From CAYZJB01 sp964478735 (GTDB taxonomy: Bacteria > CLD3 > SB21), in contig CAYZJB010000027.1 of the NCBI GenBank assembly GCA_964478735.1, forward strand, positions 1 to 50,097: a stretch of 50,097 bases of DNA, read 5' to 3'. A program made the position numbers and the translations under genes. Shown here piece after piece: positions 16,493 to 25,357 of this stretch. Within the stretch, counting starts at the first letter, position 1, and each line of letters starts with the position of its first letter. The notes below the pieces were generated by a model, which did no database searches, was not told where the DNA came from, and saw only the letters and a list, made by a program, of their open reading frames with translations.

Positions 16493-17239
16493 TTGCATCG
16501 ATTCATAACATATCCATTGATATCTGTGCTACTTGTCGGTTGCGGACCGCCGGAGGACGAAAACCTGAACACTCCGCCCGTTATCGTGCGCATCGATGTC
16601 CCTTCGCGGCTGGTCGGAATGGATACCGTTCACGTCTATGTATTCGATGCTGACGGCGATCCGGTATCACTGAATTACACAGCCATCGATCAGAGCGGAC
16701 AAACGGTCACGGACCCTTTTCTAAAAATCCCCGCGGATGACGGAGCCTCCGGCGATGCGCTGGCGGGAGACGGAATTTATACGGGTTATTTGAATTCACC
16801 GGGCTTACAGGGTTTGCCGTCGAACGTATTCCATTTTCAATTTCAACTGCGCGATGCACGTAACGGACAAAGCAGACCGGTCGACGTAGACGTCGAATCC
16901 TGTACACCCGGAGTTGCGCCGATAATCTCCAATCTGGTCTCCCCGGACACGGTACGGACAGGCCAGGTCAGTACGTTCATCATTTCGCTTCTGGCTCAGG
17001 ATGCCGACGGGCTGTTCGATATTGTATCGGTTACACGAACGACCCCGAGCGGTCTGGTCTTGCCATTACGCGATGATGGAACCAATGGCGATACGACCCC
17101 GGGCGATGGCATTTTTACGGAAACGGTGAGTGTGGTGCCACCGCCTCCCCCAGGCGATTACCTTTTCCGATTCAAAGCCCGCGATTGCGCCGGCCTTGAG
17201 AGCAACGACCTTCAAAAAACGATCGTGATTGTCAATTGA
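16493..17239 (+). CDS. Exported lipoprotein with Ig-like repeats
   Basis: The 248-residue protein has a short signal sequence with lipobox LVGC (Cys17). Two similar beta-rich modules follow, each containing a DGxxGDxxxGDGIYT/F loop (residues about 84-97 and 196-207) that resembles a calcium-binding or choice-of-anchor style loop. No enzyme family is visible. The only start that keeps the lipobox is TTG at 16493; frames upstream stop at 16451. It is the first gene of a four-gene operon, and its stop overlaps the next TTG start (TTGA). Confidence 0.72.
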   Translation: MHRFITYPLISVLLVGCGPPEDENLNTPPVIVRIDVPSRLVGMDTVHVYVFDADGDPVSLNYTAIDQSGQTVTDPFLKIPADDGASGDALAGDGIYTGYLNSPGLQGLPSNVFHFQFQLRDARNGQSRPVDVDVESCTPGVAPIISNLVSPDTVRTGQVSTFIISLLAQDADGLFDIVSVTRTTPSGLVLPLRDDGTNGDTTPGDGIFTETVSVVPPPPPGDYLFRFKARDCAGLESNDLQKTIVIVN

Positions 17240-18843
17240 AGCACCTGATCTTGCTGATGTCGCTCGGGGCGATGGCAGCGAACGCCCAGGTTTTTCGTCC
17301 ACGATTCCAGTTGGATTCCACCCCGATCGTGTCCAACCGGCCGTCGGGAAATTTTATCGGGACTATTTTCATTTACAACGACACCGCCCTGATCGACGGC
17401 GGAGGGCCGCTCAATCGTTCCGTCGATCATGGAAACACATGGGACATCTTCACTTCCTCGGACGGTATCGGCAAAGGTGGCGTCGCGGCCACCACGGTTT
17501 TTCGTAGTACCATTTTTCTGACGACGATCTTCGATACCTCCGTGACTCCCCGGCCCACGTCCGGCGCGGGTGGAGGCATCAGTTACTCGACCGACGCCGG
17601 CGCGACGTGGCTTCGGATCGTGCAGCCCCAGGACACCGCGACGCTTCGCGGCCCGGTCATTCGGACGATGCCCGACGGTAATTCCGGTACGGTTCAGCTC
17701 GTACGCGACGTGATCGTACGACAGACCGGGATCCTTACGGATTCGATTTATACCGTCGCGGTCAAGACGAATATCGACAACGTATCCTTCGACATTGCCG
17801 TGACGGACAGTTCGATCTGGCTGCCGTGTTTCGGCGGCGGATTACGTGTCGCCCGGATCTTGCCCGGCGGTATGATCGGATATTTTACACCTGCACCGTT
17901 GCCGCCCGATTCGCTGAACAGTATCCGCCTCGACCGCGATTACGATTTTACGATTGATCCGATCGAGCACCTCAATCATCGTGCATTTTCCGTCCTGGCT
18001 GCGTCCGACGGCATCTGGGCCGGTACGGCGGGCGGGATCAATCATTCGACCGACGGCGGCCTTTCCTGGACGCGTTATACGCATGCGAACAGCGGCATCA
18101 GCGGAAATTTCGTTGTCGCACTCGGGGAACAGACGTACGTTGAAAATTCAACGGCGACCCGCCTGATCTGGGCCGCAACCAATCGTGCACTCGGAGCGAC
18201 CGAAGACGACGGTCTCAGTTACACCGCCGACAGCGGACGGACATGGAAAGTTGCCCTGCGCGGTCCGTTCGTCAATAATATTGCCTTCGACGGTAAAATT
18301 GTGTATGCCGCGACCGATGAAGGCATGTACCGCTCATCTGATCGTGGCGTGACGTGGGAAAAGTTTTTCGTCATTGTCGACGCGCAGACGGGGGACCGGA
18401 CGTTTCATCCGGAATTCGCATCGGTCGGCATTCAGCAGGATGGCTCCAATCGGATCCTTTATTTCGGGAGTGTCGACGGGCTGGCCATATCGACCGACCT
18501 TGGTAATTCCTGGACGATCCGGCGAGCGTTCCGTGACCCCGGCATCGACGGTACACCCAAAAGCTACGCCTATCCGAACCCGTTCTCACCGACGATTGAC
18601 CCGGCGGTGGTACGGTTCCAATTTGACCAGACCGGGCTCGACGCCGGTGATCGAGTGACGCTGAAGATTTACGATTTTGCGCTTGATCACGTTGTGACCG
18701 CCGTTGAAGACGTACCGCTGACGCAAACGTTGTACTGGACCGGTCGAAATAAAAAAGGCAAACGCGTGGCCAATGGAACCTATGTATACGTCATTGAAGC
18801 CGGGAAGAAAAAATTCTGGGGGAAAGTGACGGTGCGAAATTGA
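17236..18843 (+). CDS. Secreted BNR/sialidase-like repeat protein with C-terminal FlgD Ig-like domain
   Basis: The 535-residue protein has a signal peptide (to about AANAQ) and at least four Asp-box-like repeats of the type SxDxGxTW (DHGNTWDIF, STDAGATWLR, STDGGLSWTR, SADRG/SDRGVTWEK), which build a beta-propeller. The C-terminal about 90 residues contain YPNPFSPTIDP and ANGTYVYVIEAGKKKFWGKVTVRN, the FlgD Ig-like tail common on secreted proteins of Ignavibacteria and related phyla. There that tail may act as a sorting domain. The TTG start overlaps the previous stop. A structural or adhesive role is likelier than sialidase activity. Confidence 0.82.
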   Translation: MKHLILLMSLGAMAANAQVFRPRFQLDSTPIVSNRPSGNFIGTIFIYNDTALIDGGGPLNRSVDHGNTWDIFTSSDGIGKGGVAATTVFRSTIFLTTIFDTSVTPRPTSGAGGGISYSTDAGATWLRIVQPQDTATLRGPVIRTMPDGNSGTVQLVRDVIVRQTGILTDSIYTVAVKTNIDNVSFDIAVTDSSIWLPCFGGGLRVARILPGGMIGYFTPAPLPPDSLNSIRLDRDYDFTIDPIEHLNHRAFSVLAASDGIWAGTAGGINHSTDGGLSWTRYTHANSGISGNFVVALGEQTYVENSTATRLIWAATNRALGATEDDGLSYTADSGRTWKVALRGPFVNNIAFDGKIVYAATDEGMYRSSDRGVTWEKFFVIVDAQTGDRTFHPEFASVGIQQDGSNRILYFGSVDGLAISTDLGNSWTIRRAFRDPGIDGTPKSYAYPNPFSPTIDPAVVRFQFDQTGLDAGDRVTLKIYDFALDHVVTAVEDVPLTQTLYWTGRNKKGKRVANGTYVYVIEAGKKKFWGKVTVRN

Positions 18844-19772
18844 CGACACGTGTGATCGTTTGTATCGTACTGCTCCTCGCCGATGTGTTTGCCGGTGACA
18901 ACACGGGCCGCACCGGCGCGTTTCTCCGGTTAGGACTGGGCGCCCGCTCACGCGGCATGGGCGGAACGTATACGGGCATTGCGGATAATTCGACGGCAGC
19001 GTATTACAACCCGGCGGGCCTCGCGTTTCTGCAAACGCGTGAAGTCAATCTCGCGTATTCGCTGATGTCATTCGACCGTTTATTCCATTCCGCCGGATTT
19101 TCCCGCCCGCTGCCGCCATCCGCGGGTTTCTCCATCGGTATTTTGCACGGCGGTTTTTCGGAGTCCGATGCCCGCACGTCGAGCGGCGACGCCTTCGACA
19201 AAATCGAAGACACGAAAATCGCCGTGATGATGGGATTTGCGCTTCGCGTATCCGAACGCGTGGCAATCGGGATTACACCGAAATGGCTGCACAGTAAGGT
19301 GTTCGACGTCTCTGCCAGTTCGGTCGGGCTCGACGTCGGTGCGATGGTGAAACTGCGCGATAACCTGACGGTCGGACTCGCTTTGAAAGAGATCGGGCAA
19401 AAATTCAAATATACGCGCGATCCGCGTGGAGAAGGCGACGAAACCACAACGGACCGTTTGCCGTTCACGACGAGAACCGGCATCGCCTATCGCCATGAAT
19501 GGAACGCCGCAACCGTCAAATCTCTTCTGCTTGGCGTCGACTTCGAATCCGTTGCGGGGCCGTCCGGCCGATTCCATTTTGGAGTCGAGTCGAATTTTCT
19601 CGACGTTTTTTCGATCCGGCTGGGCCTCGACGATCGCGATTTTACCGCCGGTTTTTCCTTTCCATTCAAAATCCACGATTACCGCCTTCAGGTCGATTAT
19701 GCGTTCATCCACGATTCCCGCGAGGGAATGGAAACCGGGTCGCACGATGTCGGAATTAATTTCCAGTTCTAA
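18840..19772 (+). CDS. PorV/PorQ-family outer-membrane protein
   Basis: The 310-residue protein has a signal peptide and then RTGAFLRLGLGARSRGMGG followed by AAYYNPAGLAFL, the N-terminal signature of the PorV/PorQ family. That family is a FadL-like barrel that in Bacteroidota belongs to the type IX secretion attachment complex. The protein ends in VGINFQF with terminal Phe, as expected for a barrel. It is encoded by a TTG start overlapping the preceding stop, so it is translationally coupled to the FlgD-tailed protein, a candidate client. No other T9SS component is in the window. Confidence 0.85.
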   Translation: MTTRVIVCIVLLLADVFAGDNTGRTGAFLRLGLGARSRGMGGTYTGIADNSTAAYYNPAGLAFLQTREVNLAYSLMSFDRLFHSAGFSRPLPPSAGFSIGILHGGFSESDARTSSGDAFDKIEDTKIAVMMGFALRVSERVAIGITPKWLHSKVFDVSASSVGLDVGAMVKLRDNLTVGLALKEIGQKFKYTRDPRGEGDETTTDRLPFTTRTGIAYRHEWNAATVKSLLLGVDFESVAGPSGRFHFGVESNFLDVFSIRLGLDDRDFTAGFSFPFKIHDYRLQVDYAFIHDSREGMETGSHDVGINFQF

Positions 19773-21060
19773 ATTTCTCACCCTACTTCTGATCCTCACG
19801 GCCTGCCGTCATGAATCGTCGGACCGTTCACCGGCTATGCGCGTGCTCGACAACGGACTTCGCGTCATCGTCGTGGACGATCCGGCGTCGACGGTTGTCA
19901 GCGCCGTTGTTTCCATCCACAGCGGATCTGTCGACGAGGACAGTTCCGAAAGCGGGGCCGCACATTTTCTCGAGCACGTCATTCTCTTTCGCGGCACCGA
20001 GCATCGAACGGGAGAAGCAGTACTGGACAGCATGCGGCACTACGGCGCGTATTTCAACGGGCACACCGCGCATGACTGGACGACGTTCGAAATCAGCACA
20101 CCACCGGTGACCTTTACCCGCGCATTGACCCTGTTGCATGAGATGTTGTTTTATCCGCGAATCGATGGTGCCGGCGTCGACGTTGAACGACATGCCATCC
20201 TCGAAGAATTGCAGCGCTACGAAGACCATCCCGTCAACAAAGCGTATGCCATGGCGCAGCCGTTGTTGTTCGGTGACCACCCGTACCGGCAACCCGTCAT
20301 CGGAACCCGGGAAGCATTGCGTACCCTGCATGTCGACAGGATCCTGTCTTTTTATCGGCGGAATTATGTTCCGAACAACATGTCCGTCGTAGTCACGGGT
20401 AATGTCCGGCGTGAGAAAGCGGTCGAATGGATAAAAAATATTTTTATCGAACCTTCCGGCCCGGCGGTCGCTCCGGATCGGCCAACGATGACGATGAACG
20501 AATCGAAACAGGACAGTTTCACCGTTGCGGACGTTCGACAGGCGGTCGTGATGTGGAGCGCGATCGGACCGGCCGTATCGGATGAATCGATGGCCGCCGT
20601 CGACGTGCTGACCTATATTCTCGCGGAAGGCGAGAACAGCCGACTCCACGATCAGCTGCGGACCCAAACGAACTGGGCCAATGAAGTTCACGTGGACGTG
20701 AATAAACGGGCAGATGCGAGTGTGATATTCATTTATGCCGGCGTGAATTCACATCATGTCGATCGAGTTAAAGCTGCCGTACCGGCACTCCTCGACAGCC
20801 TCACCCGGGCGGTTCCGCTCGACCATGAAATCGAACGGGCCCGTTACCAACTCAAAACGGTTTTCGAACTCGAGATGGAAAGATCACTCGCCCGTTCCGT
20901 TGCCTTTGCCCAGTACGATGCAATGGCTGATTTTTCACACGTAAACCGCTATCGTCGGCAGCTCGATGACTTGACGTCCGATGACATTGCCGACGCGGCT
21001 CGCAAATACTTCACTCCCGGCCGGTTCAGGCTGACGGCCGTCCTTCCGCGCCGGCCGTAA
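19747..21060 (+). CDS. M16-family zinc peptidase, lipoprotein
   Basis: The 437-residue protein begins with a lipoprotein signal (lipobox LTAC, Cys20). It contains the inverted zinc motif HxxEH as H73-F-L-E76-H77 with the downstream Glu in the VERHAILEEL helix, the active-site arrangement of pitrilysin/insulinase peptidases. The second M16 half extends to the C-terminus (FxxxRxRLT-type ending GRFRLTAVLP). M16 peptidases degrade small unfolded peptides in a closed chamber. The ATG at 19747 overlaps the PorV-like gene by 26 nt. A longer in-frame reading back to 19426 was rejected because it antagonises the lipobox. Confidence 0.9.
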   Translation: MSELISSSKFLTLLLILTACRHESSDRSPAMRVLDNGLRVIVVDDPASTVVSAVVSIHSGSVDEDSSESGAAHFLEHVILFRGTEHRTGEAVLDSMRHYGAYFNGHTAHDWTTFEISTPPVTFTRALTLLHEMLFYPRIDGAGVDVERHAILEELQRYEDHPVNKAYAMAQPLLFGDHPYRQPVIGTREALRTLHVDRILSFYRRNYVPNNMSVVVTGNVRREKAVEWIKNIFIEPSGPAVAPDRPTMTMNESKQDSFTVADVRQAVVMWSAIGPAVSDESMAAVDVLTYILAEGENSRLHDQLRTQTNWANEVHVDVNKRADASVIFIYAGVNSHHVDRVKAAVPALLDSLTRAVPLDHEIERARYQLKTVFELEMERSLARSVAFAQYDAMADFSHVNRYRRQLDDLTSDDIADAARKYFTPGRFRLTAVLPRRP

Positions 21061-21066
21061 CACGCC

Positions 21067-22356
21067 TCAACGCCGGTCGGAGAACGGAATAAAATCCCGT
21101 TTTTCTTTTCCAAGATAAAGTTGTCGCGGGCGCGCGATTTTTTGCTCGCTGTCCGAGAGCAACTCCAACCACTGGGCGAGCCATCCCGACGTACGCGGAA
21201 TGGCAAAAAGAACCGGGAACATGTCCACCGGAAATTTCATCGCCTGATAGATGATTCCGGAGTAGAAGTCCACGTTGGGATACAACTTTCGCTTCACGAA
21301 ATAATCATCCTCAAGTGCAATCCGTTCCAGTTCGAGCGCGATATCCAGCATCGGGTTTTTTCCGGTCACCGAGAACACCTGCTCGGCAATCTGTTTGATG
21401 ATCTTGGCCCGCGGATCGTAGTTCTTGTACACCCGGTGGCCGAAGCCCATCAACAGCAATTCGCCGTTTTTGACGCGCTTGATGTACGCGGGGATGTTGT
21501 CTTTGGAGCCGATCTCCGCCAGCATACGCAGGACCTGTTCATTGGCGCCGCCGTGTAAAGGTCCGTACAATGCCGCCGCCGCCGCCGCGGTTGCGCTATA
21601 GGGATCCGAATGCGCGCTTCCGACCGTACGCATCGTGGTCGAACTGCAGTTTTGCTCGTGGTCCGCGTGCAGGACAAACAAAACGTCGATAGCCTTTTCC
21701 AGAATGGGATTGGGTTGATACTTCAATTCCGTCATCTTGAAAAGCATGTTTAGGAAATTACCGGAATAGCTGAGATCGTTGTCCGGATATACATACGGCA
21801 TTCCCAGGCTGTGGCGATAGGCGAAAGCGGCCAGGGTCGGCATTTTACCGATCAGCCGTGTGGTCTGTAACATCCGGGACGCTGGATCTTCGATATGTTT
21901 GGCGTCACGGTAAAACGTCGACAGCGCGGCGACCGTGCTGATCAACATTCCCATTGGATGCGCGTCGTAATGAAAGCCGTCGATGAATTTTTTGATGTTC
22001 TCGTGGACGAAGGTATGATGGGTAATTTCGTGCACCCACTTCTCCATCTGCTCCCGTGTCGGAAGTTCCCCGTGAATCAGCAAGTACGCCACTTCCGGGT
22101 ACGTGCACTTTTCGGCCAGTTGTTCGATCGGATAACCGCGATATTGCAGAATCCCTTTATCCCCGTCGATAAACGTGATCTTGCTTTTGCACGACGCCGT
22201 GTTTTTGTAAGACGCATCGTACACCATCAGGCCGAAATCGTCGTCCTTCACTTTCATGGCGCGAAAGGCCATCGCATCGATCGCGCCATTTTCGATCGGA
22301 ATTTCAAAGTGCTTTCCGGTCCGATCGTCCGTTACGGTCAGAGTATTTCGTTCCAT
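21067..22356 (-). CDS. gltA: Citrate synthase
   Basis: The 429-residue enzyme condenses acetyl-CoA and oxaloacetate to citrate, the entry reaction of the TCA cycle. Family motifs are present: ITFIDGDKGILQYRGYPIEQL, the catalytic His in VLHADHEQN, the second His in GPLHGGANEQV, and MGFGHRVYKNYDPRA. Asp belongs to the C-terminal region and PRTSGWLAQW is typical of type II enzymes. An AAGGAG-like site 8-9 nt upstream marks the ATG at 22356. A second, in-frame ATG at 22548 with its own GGAGG would add 64 Arg/Pro-rich residues; I treat it as an alternative start. It converges with the M16 gene. Confidence 0.93.
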   Translation of the reverse strand: MERNTLTVTDDRTGKHFEIPIENGAIDAMAFRAMKVKDDDFGLMVYDASYKNTASCKSKITFIDGDKGILQYRGYPIEQLAEKCTYPEVAYLLIHGELPTREQMEKWVHEITHHTFVHENIKKFIDGFHYDAHPMGMLISTVAALSTFYRDAKHIEDPASRMLQTTRLIGKMPTLAAFAYRHSLGMPYVYPDNDLSYSGNFLNMLFKMTELKYQPNPILEKAIDVLFVLHADHEQNCSSTTMRTVGSAHSDPYSATAAAAAALYGPLHGGANEQVLRMLAEIGSKDNIPAYIKRVKNGELLLMGFGHRVYKNYDPRAKIIKQIAEQVFSVTGKNPMLDIALELERIALEDDYFVKRKLYPNVDFYSGIIYQAMKFPVDMFPVLFAIPRTSGWLAQWLELLSDSEQKIARPRQLYLGKEKRDFIPFSDRR

Positions 22357-22798
22357 CGTCGTTTCTCCTTGTTTTGCATACTGTGAATGCATTTCGGATT
22401 TCTGAAAAACCCGCAGACCTCGAGCGCCGGGAATTTCCGCTGACACGGGTGGCGTCAAAAAGGCCGGCAGGTGCCGGGCGGGACCTTTGAGTGTCAATTC
22501 TCCGCGCGTGGGACGGCGGGGTTTACGATGATTATGCGGACGCCTCATCGTGCCTCCTTTTCGTCAAAAACACAAAAAGTCCACGGATGTGGACTTTGAT
22601 AAACAAGACTTGTGGCGGCACAGAACGTTTTCACGTTAAGCGACCCTTTCGCCCGCCCTCCACGTTTCCGACAACGTGGCTGAAGAAAATTATTACTCTT
22701 TAAAGAAAGTAACAACCCGTGACAAGGAAATGATGATGCTCACGAATTCGGTCTTGCGGAGATGTTTTTTATGAGCAGTAGCGGAAAGATGACGTCGC
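22357..22798 (-). promoter_or_regulatory. Long structured leader between yjbQ and citrate synthase
   Basis: This 442-nt gap holds, in - strand order: a possible promoter near 22690-22720 (TTGTCA, 17 nt, TAAAGA); a hairpin CCACGTT/AACGTGG (22679-22660); a terminator-like hairpin (22597-22576) followed by two T tracts; then GGAGG and an in-frame ATG at 22548. The arrangement resembles an attenuator or stand-alone terminator ahead of gltA. Nothing coding except the optional extension was seen. Confidence 0.4.
22562..22597 (-). terminator. Terminator-like hairpin upstream of citrate synthase
   Basis: AAAGTCCAC (- strand 22597-22589) pairs with GTGGACTTT (22584-22576) around a 4-nt loop, and the - strand continues TTGTGTTTTT. 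It could end the uppP-yjbQ transcript or act as an attenuator for gltA, since the first possible gltA start lies only 14 nt further on. Confidence 0.7.
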
Positions 22799-23215
22799 CT
22801 ATTCGCCCAAGACCTGGACGAAAATACGACGGTCGCGAGGACGGTTGTCATGATCGATGACGACGATCTGTTGCCATGTCCCCAGAACGAGACGGCCTTT
22901 GTTGAGCGGCACCGTGAGTCCCGGTCCCATAAACGTCGCCCGAATGTGACTGAACCCGTTGTCATCGCCCCATGTATGACCATGACGGGTCGGTATGGAT
23001 TGGGAAACGAATTTTTCCAACTGGTCCTTCATGTCCTGTACAAGAGCCGGTTCAAATTCTATCGTCGATACCGAAGCGGTCGAACCGATTACAAAAATAT
23101 GGACCAGGCCGTCTGAAATCCCCGAACGTTTGACGATTCCGACAACCTGGGGCGTAATATCGCGGATATCTGAAAATCCGGATGTCGAAACCGTTATTTC
23201 TTCACCTAAAACCAT
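22799..23215 (-). CDS. yjbQ: YjbQ/UPF0047 family protein (secondary thiamine-phosphate synthase type)
   Basis: The 138-residue protein has the UPF0047 hallmarks: DITPQVVGIVKRSGI near the N-terminus, VIGSTASVSTIEFEP, and the His cluster RHGHTWGDDNGFSHIRATFMG, followed by GTWQQIVVIDHDNRPRDR near the C-terminus. Members show weak thiamine-phosphate synthase activity, but the physiological role is unsettled. The ATG overlaps the uppP stop (TGATG), indicating translational coupling. Full family length. Confidence 0.88.
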   Translation of the reverse strand: MVLGEEITVSTSGFSDIRDITPQVVGIVKRSGISDGLVHIFVIGSTASVSTIEFEPALVQDMKDQLEKFVSQSIPTRHGHTWGDDNGFSHIRATFMGPGLTVPLNKGRLVLGTWQQIVVIDHDNRPRDRRIFVQVLGE

Positions 23216-24054
23216 CAGACAATGATACCTTTATGCACCATATAAAAAATAAGTATTCCAAGCGCAATTCGGTACAGGATAAATATAAGTGTTGAACGAG
23301 TTTGCAGCCACTTGATCAAAAATGCAATGGAAGCGTATCCGACGATTGCGGCTACGACTGTGGCAAGAATAAGGTTACCCAAACCCTCTCCACCGAGACC
23401 TTTTTCGAGCAAGTCTTTGAGTTCAAAAAGGCCGCTCGCCAGTACTGCGGGTATGCTCAGTAGGAATGAAAACCTTGCCGCCACTTCCCGTTTCAATCCG
23501 ATGAAGAGCCCCGCCGTAATCGTGACGCCTGAGCGGGATACGCCCGGGATGAGGGCCAGCGCCTGGGCCCACCCGACCGCCTGCGTGTCGAGGAACCCCA
23601 TCTCGTTCATCGTGCGGCGTCGAATCGAGGTCCATTCCGCCACGGCCAGAAGCACGGCAAGCCCGATCATGCTGCCTGCTATGATCGTCAGACTGCGGAA
23701 CTCGGTTTCGATCATGTCTTTAAGCAGAATCCCGCAGATGCCGATCGGAATCGTTCCGATGGCAATGAACCATGCCATACGTACGTCGACCCGGGTCCGT
23801 TCATCCCACTCGCTGCGACGCCCGTACGAGAACAATGAAACGACGGCCGCCCGGGAGAGATGAACAAACTCCGCCCGAAAATAAATGAGCACCGCCGCCA
23901 GCGTGCCCAATTGGGTGACTGCCGTTACCGCAGCACCGGGATCTTTCCAACCGAACAAGGCCGGCACGATACGGACGTGGGCCGTACTGCTGATCGGGAT
24001 GAACTCCGTCAGTCCCTGTACCGCACCGATGATGACCGCTTCAAACCAATTCAA
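23215..24054 (-). CDS. uppP: Undecaprenyl-diphosphatase UppP (BacA)
   Basis: The 279-residue integral membrane enzyme dephosphorylates undecaprenyl pyrophosphate to recycle the lipid carrier of peptidoglycan synthesis. It has the N-terminal motif GAVQGLTEFIPISSTAH (with the catalytic Glu and Ser cluster), the second motif ALIPGVSRSGVTITAGL, and about eight hydrophobic helices. Some strands keep Arg174-type PGVSRSG. The TTG start at 24054 is supported by GGAGG 6 nt upstream. A terminator of the mglA operon lies just 24 nt upstream, leaving almost no room for a separate promoter. Confidence 0.93.
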   Translation of the reverse strand: MNWFEAVIIGAVQGLTEFIPISSTAHVRIVPALFGWKDPGAAVTAVTQLGTLAAVLIYFRAEFVHLSRAAVVSLFSYGRRSEWDERTRVDVRMAWFIAIGTIPIGICGILLKDMIETEFRSLTIIAGSMIGLAVLLAVAEWTSIRRRTMNEMGFLDTQAVGWAQALALIPGVSRSGVTITAGLFIGLKREVAARFSFLLSIPAVLASGLFELKDLLEKGLGGEGLGNLILATVVAAIVGYASIAFLIKWLQTRSTLIFILYRIALGILIFYMVHKGIIV

Positions 24055-24077
24055 TTCTTTCCTCCGCGGACGTACAT

Positions 24078-24107
24078 AAAAAAGCCCCGCTGAAAGCGAG
24101 GCTTTTT
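24078..24107 (-). terminator. Rho-independent terminator of the mglA operon
   Basis: On the - strand AAAAAGCC-T-CGC pairs with GCG-GGGCTTTTT around TTTCA, ending in six T. It lies between mglA and uppP, with uppP's ribosome-binding site immediately after it. Confidence 0.85.
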
Positions 24108-24126
24108 AGAATCGGATTCCGATTTG

Positions 24127-24711
24127 TTAGAGTTGTTTTTGAACGTTCGACACGACCTTGTTGATGATCGCCTTCAGCGTATCGAATACGCCGACGCCTT
24201 TAATTCCAACGGCCTCGAAATGCTGGACGTTGAAATAGTTGAGGCGCTTCTGCAGGTTTTCGACGGTCTCCACGTCCGGAAGGTCACGCTTGTTGTACTG
24301 GATGACCCAAGGGAAGGTGTCAAGGCTATGCCCGTCTTCGCGGAGATTGTTCTCCAAATCGAGCAGCGTCTCAATATTACCGTCCATGCGGTGTTTTTGA
24401 GAATCGGCGACGAAAACGATGCCGTCGACGCCGTTGAGAATGACCTTACGGCTCGATGCGTAATACACCTGTCCTGGAACGGTATAAAGATTGAATTTCG
24501 GCTTTTTGCCTTTGATACGGCCGACTTCCAACTGCAGGAAATCGAAAAAGATCGTCCGGTCCTCTTTGGTTTTCAGCGAAACCAGTTCTCCAGCCAGCGA
24601 CGGATCCATCTTGGAATGGATATACTCCAGATTGGTCGTCTTGCCGCTCATTCCGGGGCCGTAGTACACAATTTTGAGGTTAATTTCCTGCAGCGCCCAA
24701 TTGATAAACAT
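24127..24711 (-). CDS. mglA: MglA-type small Ras-like GTPase
   Basis: The 194-residue GTPase has G1 GPGMSGKT (residues 18-25), G3 as TVPGQ (77-81, the MglA version of DxxG), and G4 NKRD (140-143). MglA GTPases switch between GTP and GDP states to control cell polarity and, in Myxococcus, gliding and pilus reversal; MglB is the roadblock-domain GAP. Here the gene follows an MglB-like roadblock gene by 45 nt and ends a seven-gene operon closed by a terminator. No membrane anchor is present. The nearest T4P or gliding genes are not in the window. Confidence 0.92.
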   Translation of the reverse strand: MFINWALQEINLKIVYYGPGMSGKTTNLEYIHSKMDPSLAGELVSLKTKEDRTIFFDFLQLEVGRIKGKKPKFNLYTVPGQVYYASSRKVILNGVDGIVFVADSQKHRMDGNIETLLDLENNLREDGHSLDTFPWVIQYNKRDLPDVETVENLQKRLNYFNVQHFEAVGIKGVGVFDTLKAIINKVVSNVQKQL

Positions 24712-24756
24712 TCAAATCCTCACTCGTTATACAGATGATATGCTCAAAATCTGCGG

Positions 24757-25272
24757 CTATTTGAAGGACTCGTCCAAGGCGTCACCGAGCAACGATCCGA
24801 ACTCGGAATCGATCAGGTCTTTGGCGCTGTCGTCCGTGGCATTGGACTGATCTTCGAATATTTCGAGCAGATTTTGAATGGCCTTTTTCGTGTAAATCCG
24901 GATCAAACCCAGTGTGACGCTGGTATCGAATACAACGACGAGAAAGAAGTTGTCGCCGACATTGGACAGATAGACGTTTCGCTTTTCTCCCTCATGAAAA
25001 AGAAGTTTGAACTTGGCGTCTTCGCCGACCAGCTTGGCCATTTCGGCGGTAGCGGCAAAATCGCTGGCCGCCAGCGCGGAGAGAACCGTCGTATTCATTT
25101 TGTCCGTATTTCCCCGCTGGCTGATCAGTTGACCGCTCATATCGGCAAACAGGATGGCCGAAGCTTTGGTCTTGGCCGCCAACTCCGACAACACCTTCGT
25201 GACGCCTTCAAACTGCTTCCCGTTCAGAATAATCTGCTTGCTGCCGTCTTTGAGTTTTTTGGTTTGCAACAT
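24757..25272 (-). CDS. Roadblock/LC7-domain protein, MglB-like
   Basis: The 171-residue protein contains one roadblock/LC7 domain (about residues 18-125: KVLSELAAKTKASAILFADMSGQLIS, then VVVFDTSVTLGLIRIYTKKA), followed by an acidic tail. This is the organisation of MglB GTPase-activating proteins, and the gene is adjacent to mglA. The ATG at 25272 was preferred to a GTG three codons upstream because AAAGGGTG then has proper spacing. A strong promoter at 25358-25386 and a 16-bp palindrome precede it, so the mglB-mglA pair can be expressed apart from the rest of the operon. Confidence 0.85.
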   Translation of the reverse strand: MLQTKKLKDGSKQIILNGKQFEGVTKVLSELAAKTKASAILFADMSGQLISQRGNTDKMNTTVLSALAASDFAATAEMAKLVGEDAKFKLLFHEGEKRNVYLSNVGDNFFLVVVFDTSVTLGLIRIYTKKAIQNLLEIFEDQSNATDDSAKDLIDSEFGSLLGDALDESFK

Positions 25273-25304
25273 AACGGTCACCCTTTATGCTCTTATGAAA
25301 GATA

Positions 25305-25320
25305 CTTTCAACGTTGAAAG
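25305..25320. promoter_or_regulatory. 16-bp perfect palindrome (possible operator) in the mglB leader
   Basis: CTTTCAACGTTGAAAG is a perfect inverted repeat of 8 bp per arm, lying 33-48 nt ahead of the mglB-like ATG and downstream of the predicted transcription start. It could be a repressor site or an mRNA hairpin. Confidence 0.5.
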
Positions 25321-25357
25321 ACTTTGAGAGTGGTGAAATTTCGCGTACTCTTTGGGT

